NCBI RefSeq assembly: GCF_000350225.1
Contig: NW_005179320.1
Location: forward strand, 1-64,000
Length of the DNA: 64,000 nucleotides
Direction of reading: 5' to 3'
From: Chondrus crispus
Taxonomy: Eukaryota; Rhodophyta; Florideophyceae; Gigartinales; Gigartinaceae
The number at the start of each line of letters is the position of its first letter. Positions within the stretch are counted from its first letter, which is position 1. Position numbers and translations under genes: made by a program. This document shows positions 19,831 to 29,975 of the stretch, one piece after another. The notes beneath the pieces are model-generated. The model was not told where the DNA came from and did no database searches. It was given only the letters and a program-made list of their open reading frames with translations.

Positions 19831-20388
19831 CTTCTGCAAGGGCACAAGCACTTGTAGACGTCCTGCAAGCACGACGTCTACAGGTCCGTTTCACATCAGA
19901 GAAGCTCTGCGATCCCCTGCCAACGGCGTGGGTTCCCATCCCGAGTCACCTGTTGTCGACAAACGCGTCCCACAACTCGGCTGCAATGCAATGCTTAGTC
20001 TCAGTCCGCGTTCATACTGCCTGACAAAAATTTGTGGCGTTTTGGTACTAGAGCTCTACCGCACTACGCCACAGCTCACTCGCCGCGTTTAGTATAGTGA
20101 AAGCGTACGTTCTCTGGAGGGTAAAACTAGTCTGGATAGCGACCTTCACATCCGCAGCATCCGCATGCCGAGTGGCTGCGCGGTGCAAATACAAGCTTTC
20201 CCCCTTGTCGCGAGCTCTAGGATTTGGAGAGGAAGCCCGCATTGAGACTCTAGCCGCTCGTCGAGACAACAAGCGAGCAGAGGGGATGAAAGTAAACTAG
20301 ATCTTAGTGCCAGATCTTAATGCCAAGCCAACCTTCTGCGTTTGAACATCGCAGACGAAACACATGTCGACCCTAGTCGCACAAATAT
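19831..20388. other. Spacer downstream of Tim9
   Basis: I see no recognisable gene on either strand in this stretch; it will hold the 3-prime UTR of the minus-strand Tim9 gene. Confidence 0.3.
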
Positions 20389-20824
20389 TTACATTCCTTG
20401 TGCCTTTGCAGCCTCCTCGGCCATCTCCTTCTGGTGTTCTTGGAACCGTTCGCCGGCCCTTGCCGCAAACTTGACGAATTTCTCGCTGCATTTCCGAATG
20501 CACGCTTCCTGCTCGACCACGCCACATCGGACCAATACGTATGAAAAAACATCGTCAGACGGATCGGAAACGGCCTTGTATACGTAATGCGTTGTGTCAA
20601 CGTGGACATAAACTTACCTCCTTGCCGTCGAGCTTGCGCGATCGGAACGTTTCGACGCAATGGCCGAAGCAGCGCTCGACCAGTTCGTTGTACATGCGCA
20701 GCGAGTCCACCATCTGCATCTCTTGCATCATTTGCATCATCCGCATCTGCTCCTGGCTCTGCATCGTCGAGCCCCCCAACCCGCTCATTCCTCCCATCCC
20801 GCCCATTCCGCCGAGACCAGCCAT
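20389..20824 (-). CDS. TIM9: Mitochondrial small Tim chaperone Tim9 (two exons)
   Basis: Exon 1 is 20618-20824 and exon 2 is 20389-20508, joined across a 109 bp intron with a GTAAGT donor and CAG acceptor (phase 0); the product is 108 aa. The splice restores the twin CX3C motif: CFGHC, 15 residues, then CIRKC. The C-terminal helix RAGERFQEHQKEMAEEAAKA matches the Tim9 signature RFQE..., favouring Tim9 over Tim8, Tim10 or Tim13. Tim9 forms a hexamer with Tim10 in the intermembrane space and carries hydrophobic carrier precursors to the TIM22 complex. The first 36 residues are an unusual Gly/Met/Gln-rich extension (GGMGGMGGM, then MRMMQMMQEMQM). The gene is divergent from the TraB-domain gene, with 535 bp between the starts. 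Confidence 0.88.
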
Positions 20825-21359
20825 TGTGATCTCCTTGAAGTCTGAAGAAAGCGATGGACTAGAACCGACTAACAGCTCGATTTAGAAGGTAAAGAGAAGC
20901 AGAAACACGACACGACCAGTGGGGCAGTGAGGGGGGCCTGCGGTGCGGCGGCGATGATAAGATCTGCTTGCCGAATTGAGTTTTTAGATGGCCTTCTCAT
21001 ACCGCCCGATACACGTATTCTCGCTGGACAAGCTATCGTAGTCCACAGCAATTCCGCTCTAGGGCGTCTAGTCCTACAGATCAGGCATTTGCCATGTTTG
21101 TTTGCTTGGACGGCATCTCTCTAGCAGGTCACCTTCGTGGGAGTTGCGCTGCTACTCACTTCACCCTGTGCAAGTAAAAGCGGGCCCCCGCTTCTCTAAG
21201 CCCACGCCTTTGACTAGTTTCTCCGGCTTGCAAAATTTCTTAAGAATTGATGAACATGCGCAAGCAGCACCACAGGAGCTGTGCGAAGCTATCACCGGTG
21301 TTCAAGGGAGATATCGGTTCACTGTAGATCATTTCTTCTCCCAGTTTCAGACAACACAG

Positions 21360-22316
21360 ATGAATACTTTCAGAACGATTCTTTCGTCGTCCAGCAAGCA
21401 AATGGCGGTTCCGCAATGGTGTAAGAGTGCTCGCAACGGCGCCTGGGTCCCGGGCATCCGCCTCACTCACCAACGTTCTTCCTCAAACCCAACAAAACTC
21501 TTTCGCAGAAACTCAACAATTCATCTTCTGGGCACCATGCACATAGCAGAAGCGTCCGCCGTTGCCGCACGTCACCTCATCCAACACGAGCACGCCAAAG
21601 GCACCCTCGGTGGCGTATTTCTCGAGCTCGACTCTCCGCGGTTTCAAAGACTTCGGGACTTGCAGAACCAGCAAGCCGACGAATCCATGTTTTCTCACGC
21701 CATGTCAATTCTATCACGACCGTCGCAAAACCCTGTCGCGTCAATTGTCGAGCTCGCCTTCACGACCATGTACAGAACGCTTCATCGACTGGGGTTTGGA
21801 AGCGGTGTTGAATTTAAGGCAGCGATTGAGGTTGCCGAACGGCACAATATCCCTATCGTGCTCGGAGATCAGCACGTGCAGACTACTTTGAGGAGGCTTG
21901 CCGATGGTTTTGGTAAAGACTTTGATCTGCCCCGTTTGATGTCCATCGTCTTGTCCCAGGCGTCAAAGACCGCTCGCCCTGAAACGGATACAGAGAGGAA
22001 GATTCGTCTAGCGTTTCAGTCAATCGCCCAGGGTGATGTTACGCAAGCGCAAGAACGGCTTGCAAAGCTCATCGATCAAGAAAGCGTGCGTGAGATCATG
22101 CGGCCAATGCAAAAATATGCTCCCAATGTGACAAATGCTATTTTGCACGAACGAGATGTAGTTATGGCCGAAAACCTCATATCTGCGGCTGATAACTTGC
22201 CCCCAGGCAAGAACAGTATAGTCGCAATTGTTGGCCTGGCACACATGGACGGAATATGTAGCGAATGGCAAAAGAGAAACATGATCAAAGAGTATCAGTC
22301 ATCAGATCGCAGTTGA
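21360..22316 (+). CDS. TraB-domain protein (TraB/PrgY/Tiki fold)
   Basis: The first ATG in frame (21360) gives 318 aa; the open frame extends to 21102 only from a TTG. The first 50 residues have no Asp or Glu and are rich in Ser, Arg and Lys, consistent with a mitochondrial or plastid presequence. The domain begins at STIHLLGTMHIAEASA (about 52-67), with GGVFLELDSPRFQRL, then EFKAAIEVAERHNIPIVLGDQ, then ERDVVMAENL, and ends with VAIVGLAHMDGI. These GxxH, E and H positions are the putative metal-protease-like residues of the TraB/Tiki superfamily. Plant TRB proteins of this family act at mitochondrial-ER contacts; whether this one does is inference. Confidence 0.82.
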   Translation: MNTFRTILSSSSKQMAVPQWCKSARNGAWVPGIRLTHQRSSSNPTKLFRRNSTIHLLGTMHIAEASAVAARHLIQHEHAKGTLGGVFLELDSPRFQRLRDLQNQQADESMFSHAMSILSRPSQNPVASIVELAFTTMYRTLHRLGFGSGVEFKAAIEVAERHNIPIVLGDQHVQTTLRRLADGFGKDFDLPRLMSIVLSQASKTARPETDTERKIRLAFQSIAQGDVTQAQERLAKLIDQESVREIMRPMQKYAPNVTNAILHERDVVMAENLISAADNLPPGKNSIVAIVGLAHMDGICSEWQKRNMIKEYQSSDRS

Positions 22317-22954
22317 GGAAGAGACCTCGAGACTTCAAGATTAGTGTAGCCGTCACGCAGAGATGAGGCTCTTAAGTTCTTGTTGCAATCCGTTTACGAT
22401 TAGGCCGGTCAAAGGAGACTAGTGCGTCGAGGTGTTGTATGTCTCCGATTTCACAACTTTGAGGTGCAAGGTGCCATCTAAGTGTCTACAACGCGTCTTC
22501 AGAGGCCTCTCAGGAAGATGAGGGCTTTTGGTCGAGAAATTGCGTTTGGGTGGTTATTCAGTTGCTCATTCTGAGCAATAGCATGCCCCAGGTGTCTGCT
22601 TCGCAATTATGGAGGGGCGCGCAGGCCGGTGGACATCTTCAAGTTGTTCCGGGCTTCTCAAAAATCCATACACCCACTCTGGTTTTCTACAGGTGGGAAT
22701 CCTTGCCAGACAGTCTATATGAACGATCTCGACCAAAGCAATGATCCTATCCTCAAAGCCTGCCAACAACAGTTTTCTCACTTCCGCCATGATACTTTCA
22801 TGCCAGTACGCACAAATGAAGGAGAGCAAGATGTGGTTCTTTGAAGACGGAGTTGGACTCCGCGCTGAACAAATACGAAATTCCTTTTCAACTTCTTAAC
22901 TAAATAAAACTGCAGTGTTCTCAACTGCCAAACTCTTCAACACACAGCTAGGAA
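22317..22954. other. Intergenic region between convergent TraB and PP2C genes
   Basis: Both flanking genes end towards this 638 bp stretch, so it contains their 3-prime UTRs. An AAATAAA polyadenylation-like signal is seen near 22,900 on the plus strand. No further gene is supported. Confidence 0.35.
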
Positions 22955-24007
22955 TCACTTGAGGGTGAGGCAAGCGACTGTGCAGTCGTCTCCTGGGTCG
23001 CCGTACTTTCTAGCTGTCCGTAACATTTCTTCGCAAACCTTTTTCGCAGTTCTCTTTCTGCCTGGTCTCTTTGCCGCTGCCTTCCAAACGTCCTTCTCGT
23101 TTAGACCCGTGTGATCCCACAACCCATCGGAAGCAAGGACGATAGCGCTATCTTCTTTGCCTATCGCAAACGACTCAATATGTGGTTCTGATATACAACC
23201 GAATTGATGCATGTCCCGGTCCCCAATCGTTCGAGAAACCGCAAGCCCCTGTGTGTTAAGGAACGCACCAAGTGGTAACAACAGATTAGGAGGTTAGAAC
23301 ATCTGCTACAACTCGCGGTATGGGAGGGGTAGTTTCCTATCCATTCTGGTCCTTAGCGGGCACGCAAGGAGCAAACTTACGTTCTTCTGCTCCTTGTCCA
23401 CAACATATCCTTCAAGGACGTGGCCTCCCGCTGCGGTAATTCTAGCCGCTTCGTCTTCGTTGACGGGCCGATGGACGGGGCTTGCGTATCGAGAGCAAAC
23501 TTTCCCGATACCATCGTCTGACAAGAGGAGGACTTTGGAATCCCCCACATTCGCGATGACAAGCTGCTCGTCCTTAACAATAGCAATCGACGCTGTTGTC
23601 CCGCTATCCATCCCACATTGCGCAGAATTAAGCGCCGCGGTCACTTCTTCAAACGCCTCCCGGACGACCGTCTCCAAGTCTGCGCTTTGGTCGTCCATGA
23701 GTTTCCGGTCAATCGCGAAGTTCATCCTTTCCGAGGCTAGGGCGCTAGCTTGCTCGCCCTGTGGCCCATGTCCATCGAACACGCCGATTAGGAAGACACC
23801 AGGTAGCCGCCTCGGATTTCTCCTTCTGCGCATCGTATGGAAGGCTGTGACGTCTGGGCGCATGGTCCTGCATGCGCTATCCTGATTTGGGATGTCATCC
23901 GCGAGATGCATTTGCCCTATGACTGAGGCATAGCTACTGCTAATGACAGGAGCCATCTTCCAACCGACTTTTTCTGCAAGGTTTGAAAAGAAAGAAGGTA
24001 GCATCAT
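22955..24007 (-). CDS. PP2C-family protein serine/threonine phosphatase (two exons)
   Basis: Exon 1 is 23381-24007 and exon 2 is 22955-23248; the intron has a GTAAGT donor, a TTCTAAC branch-like element and a CAG acceptor (132 bp, phase 0). The 306-aa product covers a full PP2C domain: SVIGQMHLADDIPNQDS, GVFLIGVFDGHGPQGEQAS (metal-binding DGHG, 78-81), GTTASIAIVKDEQLVIANVG, DSKVLLL, RPVNEDEAARITAAGGHV, GLAVSRTIGDRD, IVLASDGLWDHTG and GDDCTVACLTL. All metal-ligand aspartates appear present, so an active Mn/Mg-dependent phosphatase is expected. The splice falls just before GLAVSRTIGD. The start is the first of two adjacent ATGs; an upstream GTG-initiated extension was rejected. The substrate is unknown. 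Confidence 0.87.
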
Positions 24008-25459
24008 GGGAAATCGTTGGAAGCCGAAACTTAATGGCAGCGAACTCCTATGTGAGGTAGGTGCGAAGATCAAAGACCGGTGGTTGCTTTCCACGAGGAG
24101 GACTTAATGGGAAGTTTGGATCTTGAATGAACAATTGCTGTGTTTCAACAGCAACCACAACACGCACTTCCGTCGCAAAACAAAAAAGTTTTATTAGCGT
24201 TCTTTGAACCGTAGTTGGAGTGAAGTGGAAGTGAAGTGGAAGTGAAATGGAGGAATGAGGAGCGAAGTGAGGGACTGAAGTGAAAGAGTGGAGTTAGAGT
24301 GTGGAATGAACGATTGATGTGGTTCAACAACGATCAGAGCGGGCACTTCGGCGGTTGTGCAAATGTTCTTTAAATAACGATCGTTTCCGTGGATGAGCGA
24401 CGGATGGGCGTATTCATAGCAAATATTTGTGAACACCTCTCCCAGCCAAGATGCTCAAAATCTCTCTTGCATGTCAAGCACGGAGAGGAAGACCGAACGC
24501 GGTCGACTGTCTGTAAGTCACGCAGGAGATGTCATATTCCAGATGTGATGCCTTGGGCTGTGCAAAATTACTTCTGCTTCTATTGACTCCCACAAACCCC
24601 TTTTCTTTTGATGTGAAAATGAATAATGCAAGAAGAAACTTAGCACAAAATGCAAGGCATTCACACATTCCTGAAGTACACTTACACGCAACCAGATTTC
24701 GTACATTACTTAGCTGCTGGTTCCGGTATCGCCTAAACATACTCTGGGTATTTTTGGGGGCAACGCATAATTTACATGACGTTTTAGTGGCAAACTTTCT
24801 GTTTCACGCTCAGTATAGTAACAGCTCCTAATGACAAATGGTGTACATTGTCCGACTTTAAACAGTCTATGCAGATAGTGCTGGGAATGTCGGTGCGCCT
24901 TTAGCTGTACCACGAATGATATTATTCCGTTTATGAAGAGGACCGGGTTGAGCAAGATCCCCTCGAAAGCGGCATGAGGCAGTGCCTCTGAACCTGCCCC
25001 TCTTTTGTGACTACAGTACACTCTTTTGTCTCGAAACTGACGGCTGATAGCGGAACACGAAATATTCATGTTTAATGTCTCGGTGGATTGAGCATGACAA
25101 TTTTTATGGCCACTCTACTGACTACGCTACCCTGCGCTCCTGGCGTTCACGAGCACTTGCAGTCATCTCTTCTATCAGCAATGATGCCTGTACACAAAGC
25201 TCAAGTCTGCAGCTATCTGTGAAGTGATGGACCGATGCAGTTTAAGTATTCGATAGTTTGGAATGTTTACCCGAATGTCAAATGTCAAAGTAAGTCAAGT
25301 CAGAGCGAAAACGGGACCAAGCCGCAGATAAAAGAACTCTTCCTCGGTATTGATGGAAGGTGCAGTATGCTCGTAGTGATGCGGCTGGCGATTTAAAGCT
25401 TTTGAACCAGACAGACTTTCGCAACGATTTCATGCGAGGACTTTTCTTTTGTCAATGTG
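24008..25459. other. Divergent upstream region of PP2C
   Basis: The region contains GTGGAAGTGAA-type short tandem repeats at about 24,215-24,260. No ORF has family resemblance, and no RNA gene was recognised. Confidence 0.3.
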
Positions 25460-25524
25460 GAATTTTATCCATACACACTGCAGTATACAAGTATATCGTG
25501 CTGCAGTGTGTATGGACAAAATTC
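25460..25524. repeat. Hairpin, 24 bp arms with one mismatch, 17 nt loop
   Basis: Bases 25460-25483 pair with 25501-25524 apart from one position; the inner 16 bp (TCCATACACACTGCAG) are perfect. The loop contains TATA-CAAG-TATA, which can extend the fold. It lies 176 bp upstream of the BASS-like gene start and is followed at 25,545-25,600 by CTGTACTGTAC and GGTACC palindromes. Confidence 0.8.
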
Positions 25525-25699
25525 GAGAGACTACGAGTACTGTGCTATACTGTACTGTACTAAAAGGTACACCATTGGTACCTCCGAAGGTACAGTACAC
25601 AATCTCTAAAGCGCGCGTTCGACGTCTTTCTCATGCAGGCACTCGCACATCTTACGATCTTGTCACACATCTGGTCGCCTGCCGCGGTCATCGTTGAGA

Positions 25700-27058
25700 A
25701 TGCCTCCATCCGCGGGGGCCGAACAATACCGCGAGTCCTTGGAATATATGGGGCAGGCTGGAGCAACAGTTGGTTTCGTGTTTGCCCAGCCCCTTGCAGG
25801 ATTCCTGCGTCCGGCAGTCTCAGAGCGGTGCTTTCCGCCCTCTTCCTCAAGGTGTATTCCAGGATTTGTTGTAACTTCGCCAAGGATCCCTTCAATATGC
25901 GCTTTACAAGAATTGCGAGACGGAAATTCTCGCCGCTCGCCCATTTTTGATCGATATGCTGGAGGAAACGGTCCGCTGAGCGCCGAGTTTCTATCGGTGT
26001 CTGGTGCTCTTTCGACTATTGTTGCGGTCGCTGCCTTGCTACCTATTATGTTTGGATTCCTCGGAAGATTTGTGATTCAAGATCCGCTTGGAAAGACATT
26101 ATGTGTATCGTTATCATCATTTGCATACGGGCTCTTGCTGGCACGATTCGATTTGGGCAAAGCGTCATCTCTCAGGCTCACAGTAGCCTTCAGCTTATTG
26201 ATGCGTTTCATTTGTATACCAGTCCTTTCGCATATGGTAGCCATTGCTGGGTATGCGCTTTTGAAGGTCAAAGCTGCTAAAATGGCGGCTGCTGTCGCTA
26301 CAGCTGCTGCTGCTGCCAAGGCGCCAGCTACTGTCAAAGCAACAACTGCTAGTCTGTCACTACCAGCTGGCGTGCTCTCTTCTCTTTTCTTATTGTCAAC
26401 GACACCAATTGGCTATTCACCCTCCGCCGCAATGCTTTCCTTACATGTACATACCACTTTATTCGCCATTCTTACCGTTCTAACCCTAATTTTATTCCCG
26501 TTACTGCCGTGCATCTCGCATGGGATCAGTTTATGGGCACATAAGTCTGCTTTCTTGAATATCGGTACTATCCTGCCCAAAGTAGCACCCCCTCCAGGTA
26601 TCCTTCATCTGTTTGCGACCACAACAGCACCAGTTTTACTTGGGCTTGGGCTAAGCAAGATCGTGTCTCGGCGATGGGCTGCAATTTTAGGATTCTGCGC
26701 CCTTCCTGTGGCATGGACAAGCTCTCTTTTGTTGCTTGCATCGGCAGTGATTGAGGTGGTAGCAGGTAATGCAACTGGGCTAGCTGGGAGTGTTGGACTT
26801 TGTGGGGGCGTCGTGTTGATGATGATGCTGGTGGGCCGTGCTTTAGGGTCAGCCCTTCTTCTTGATGGGAGGGCCAAGCGAACTCTTATATTATATTTAT
26901 GCACGCAAGGTACTGTCATTGGAACAGGCATCGCTCCCACTGGATTTCCCTCGGCACCGCTTGTGGCTTCGACGCTGGTCGGTCTCATATTTGCGGTGGT
27001 CATGGGAAGAGCATGGAGCCATGTTGTCATCAGGACAAACAATACTACAATTCCATAG
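25700..27058 (+). CDS. Polytopic membrane protein, BASS/bile-acid-sodium-symporter-like
   Basis: The first ATG (25700) gives 452 aa without introns. About 95 residues of polar, Pro/Ser/Arg-containing N-terminus could be an organelle transit peptide. From about residue 98 on there are roughly nine hydrophobic segments, including STIVAVAALLPIMFGFLGRF, LRLTVAFSLLMRFICIPVLS and GSVGLCGGVVLMMMLVG. The alternation, the RFICIPVL segment and the late TVIGTGIAPTGFPSAPLVAS followed by LVGLIFAVVMG recall the SBF fold, in which a crossover region binds sodium and an organic anion. Plant BASS proteins move pyruvate, glucosinolate precursors and similar anions across the plastid envelope. The middle Ala/Lys-rich loop (KAAKMAAAVATAAAAAKAPA) is not typical. 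The family assignment is moderate; the substrate cannot be inferred. Confidence 0.55.
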   Translation: MPPSAGAEQYRESLEYMGQAGATVGFVFAQPLAGFLRPAVSERCFPPSSSRCIPGFVVTSPRIPSICALQELRDGNSRRSPIFDRYAGGNGPLSAEFLSVSGALSTIVAVAALLPIMFGFLGRFVIQDPLGKTLCVSLSSFAYGLLLARFDLGKASSLRLTVAFSLLMRFICIPVLSHMVAIAGYALLKVKAAKMAAAVATAAAAAKAPATVKATTASLSLPAGVLSSLFLLSTTPIGYSPSAAMLSLHVHTTLFAILTVLTLILFPLLPCISHGISLWAHKSAFLNIGTILPKVAPPPGILHLFATTTAPVLLGLGLSKIVSRRWAAILGFCALPVAWTSSLLLLASAVIEVVAGNATGLAGSVGLCGGVVLMMMLVGRALGSALLLDGRAKRTLILYLCTQGTVIGTGIAPTGFPSAPLVASTLVGLIFAVVMGRAWSHVVIRTNNTTIP

Positions 27059-27686
27059 TAGAGGTTCGTTTTTCTCTTGTGTGTGTCTCTCTTAGGAAGG
27101 GGAATGCTTCACACTCCCCCCTTTTGATGAACGGCCTGTCATTACCCCTCGCGTGCGATCGTCATGAAGTTCTCTGTGTGACTGTCGGAACCCAAAATTC
27201 GATTTCAGGCCTGACATTAGGGGAAATATGATGGCAGATACTGGAATTGGTGGGTGCATGCACATGTAAATCAGTGGGCTTATAGCTGAGGGTTTAGGCC
27301 AAGTGAAGTCATGCTTTGCTCTGGGCTTAATTGTTTTGTCATAATAATCAATCGGAATGATGCTTTACCACGCGGGAGCAAACAGGCCATTTCGCAGAAC
27401 GGAATACTCGGTACAATTCCTCGGGAGAGCAAGTCGGTGACTTTCCGTATGCATCACAGACATTCATACGTGTTGCCCTACTACATTTGTGAGATTCACA
27501 GAAGCTTAGGTATACGTCGCCCTCGCAAACAATACGAACCTGTGGCGTACGCGATTCATATGTATTCTGCTTCCCTACAGCAGCGGAGTCGCAATGTTCG
27601 AAAGTAAACTGTCCTTTTGATCCTACTATTCACAATCTCATGCATCGAAAAACACGGAAACAAGAAGAAGTATGACGAACGTTGGC
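27059..27686. other. Intergenic region between convergent genes
   Basis: These 628 bp lie between the stop of the BASS-like gene and the stop of IST1 copy A, which point towards each other. I see no supported gene. Confidence 0.35.
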
Positions 27687-29000
27687 CTACGAAGCTAACA
27701 CTTCCCGCAAATGTTCATACCGTGAGACAAGAGCTTTATCGCTGTCATCAAACCTTCTGACATGCGTCGGTTTAGTTCTGAGCTCGCCCATACTTCTGGT
27801 GCCGAGCGCGGGTTCGAAGCTCTCATTCGAGTCTGGCCGCTTCAGAATCGGCGGGTCTGTCGACGTCAACAAGCCCTGCTGCGCCGCATCGAACGCATCT
27901 ATGACGCCGCCCTCAACCTCATCGGCGCCATCTCCGCCCAAAAGCCTACTTCCGCGCACGCCCCCACTCTCCACGCTGCCCGAGAGCGGCTCTGGCATAG
28001 CGAGCGGGTACGCCGACGACACGTGCTCGGAGGCCGCGAGCGGGTACACGTCGGCCGTGTCCCTTGTGTACGTGGGCGGCACGACAGGCGCGGCGTACAT
28101 CCTGCCCCTCGACGGCTGCTGTTGCTGCGGCGGGAGGGGCGGCGACGCCGACACGTTCGGCACGGGCCCGCGCTCCGAGCTGAGCTGCGGCGACTCGGGC
28201 GTGGCATAGTCCGAGGAGCCGGCGGACAGGGGCGTGGTCTGGGCGCGGCGCATGTCCGTGGCGGGGTGGGCCTCTGCGGTGGGCGGCGGCGACGCGGCCA
28301 GGGTCGGCACGGGGGCGGTGCGCGCGCGCGCGGGGGGCGAGGGGCTCGGCGCAGGTGGCGAGGTGGAGGCGGCAGCGGCGGCGGCGGCGGGGACGGTGGT
28401 CGGGTCCGCGGCGATGTCGATACCGTAGTACTGCTTGACGGCGGAGGCGAGCTCCTTGTCGACCTCGAGGCGGGTGGCTGGGGCCGGGGACAGGGCGTCG
28501 CGCACGGTGGCGTTGACGAGCGGGTAGAGGTCGCCCTCTGCGTTCTGGATCTGGGCGACGTGAACGGGGCCGAACTGCTCCTTGAGGAAGGCGACGGTGT
28601 CGGCGAGGTAGTTCATGCGCAGGCGGGCGGCGGCGAAGACGAGGGTGACGATGCCGGAGCGGGCCGGCTCCGGGATCTGGACGAGCGAGGTGTAGCCCGC
28701 GAGCGGCTCGGAGCGCTGGTACAGGGCGTTGGACAGCGGGTTGAGTGCGGCCAGGGCGGTGACGGTGCGGTTGTTGCGGATGGCGGACTCTGCAAAGTTG
28801 CGGGCGCTGGCAGGATCGTCGGTGCGGTACAGACGCGCAGCCTCCTTCCGGTCGTCGTTGATCATCTGGACGTAGATGCCGCAGTGGTGCTCCGTGCCTA
28901 GGGCGTTCGCGCGCAGGTGCGAGCGCCACCGCGTGTCGTCCCAGTCCGGCAGCGGCTCGATGGCGGCCGGGCGCGGGGTCTTCTTGCGGAAGAGGCCCAT
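27687..29000 (-). CDS. IST1: IST1-like ESCRT-III regulator, copy A
   Basis: The ATG at 29000 (MGLFRKKTPRPAAIEPLPDW) opens a 437-aa single-exon gene. Residues about 20-190 form the Ist1 helical bundle: ARNFAESAIRNNRTVTAL, ARSGIVTLVFAAARLRMNYL and VNATVRDALS followed by EVDKELASAVKQYYGID align with the human IST1 blocks. The middle is a Pro/Ala/Ser-rich linker with repeated YPLA motifs. The last residues contain DKALVSRYEHLR, which fits the MIM1 pattern (D/E)xxLxxRxxxL(K/R) that binds MIT domains of Vps4, LIP5 or spastin. IST1 assembles on endosomal and midbody membranes and regulates Vps4. A second copy lies at 50547-51980. The first half is extremely GC-rich, which produces long shadow ORFs on the other strand. 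Confidence 0.85.
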   Translation of the reverse strand: MGLFRKKTPRPAAIEPLPDWDDTRWRSHLRANALGTEHHCGIYVQMINDDRKEAARLYRTDDPASARNFAESAIRNNRTVTALAALNPLSNALYQRSEPLAGYTSLVQIPEPARSGIVTLVFAAARLRMNYLADTVAFLKEQFGPVHVAQIQNAEGDLYPLVNATVRDALSPAPATRLEVDKELASAVKQYYGIDIAADPTTVPAAAAAAASTSPPAPSPSPPARARTAPVPTLAASPPPTAEAHPATDMRRAQTTPLSAGSSDYATPESPQLSSERGPVPNVSASPPLPPQQQQPSRGRMYAAPVVPPTYTRDTADVYPLAASEHVSSAYPLAMPEPLSGSVESGGVRGSRLLGGDGADEVEGGVIDAFDAAQQGLLTSTDPPILKRPDSNESFEPALGTRSMGELRTKPTHVRRFDDSDKALVSRYEHLREVLAS

Positions 29001-29975
29001 TGGTGGGAAGGTGGGTGGGTGGGTGGGGGGAAGGGGAAGGGGAAGGGGGGGAGATGCGGGAGGGGGGAGGGCGCGTGGTCAAGGAAAAAAGCAGGTGGAA
29101 CGAGATAAGAGAAAGGAGATAAGATGGGCGTTTCGGCTCCCGAAGAGGTGGGGGAGAAGGGGGGAGGGCGCGTGGTGAAGGAAATGCAGATGGAACGGGA
29201 TAAGATGGAGGTTTCGGCTGGCGGAGAGGCGGCTGCACGCGGCTGCACGCGGCTGCACGCCCCCCTCTGGCTTGAAGAAAGGAAGGGGAGGGCGGGAGCG
29301 GGGCGAGGACACGACGAGGCGGTGGCACGGTCCACCGGTGGTTAGCGGGGTGCGATTGGGCGAGGCGGGCAATGGTGCGGGTCGGAGATTTGAATTGGGC
29401 AGAGTCGATTCTTGCGCAAAGCGGATCAACGAGCACAGACGCCTGCCGGTGCCGGTGCTGGTGCCGGTGCGCCAGCTCCACGTCATTGCCATTGCTGTTG
29501 CCGCCGCGCGTTGCCGCCGCGCGTTGCCGCCGCGCGTTGCCCCCGCGCGTGGCACCTTCGGCGAGACTACAGTATCATACTGTACTGTACCCAACGGTAC
29601 TGTACACACTCCCGCTGCGGAACAGACTGCCACTGCGCCCTGCCGTGGCGGTGGCGGTGGCAGTGGCGTTGGCGAACCCGTTGGCAGACCAGACTGCCAA
29701 CACGAGGACCCCTCCCGAGACCCCTCATACTCTCAGCAATCTGGACCGCGTGCCACCGCTCGGCGACTCATCGAATACTTAGCTGACACTCGCCAACGCA
29801 TTACAGTCACACGTTCCCTCGTTGCACACGTGTCCACCCATTTCCCGTCGACCCTGTCATACCTTCCCCTCCCAAGATCAACATCGCCCTCCTGCTCATC
29901 CCCTGCCTCATCCCCTGCCTCATCCCCTCCCTCCGACGGCAAACCCCGCCTCGTACACACCTGCTCGCTCGCCAA
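29001..29975. promoter_or_regulatory. Shared upstream region of IST1-A and uL1m
   Basis: The two genes diverge from this 975 bp region, which must contain both promoters. Near the IST1 start it is C-rich on the coding strand (GGGGAAGGGGAAGG on the plus strand at about 29,030-29,050). A cluster CATACTGTACTGTACCC...GGTACTGTACAC lies at 29,577-29,606, the same motif type found upstream of other genes here. GTTGCCGCCGCGC repeats about three times at 29,500-29,540. No TATA box is obvious. Confidence 0.4.
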
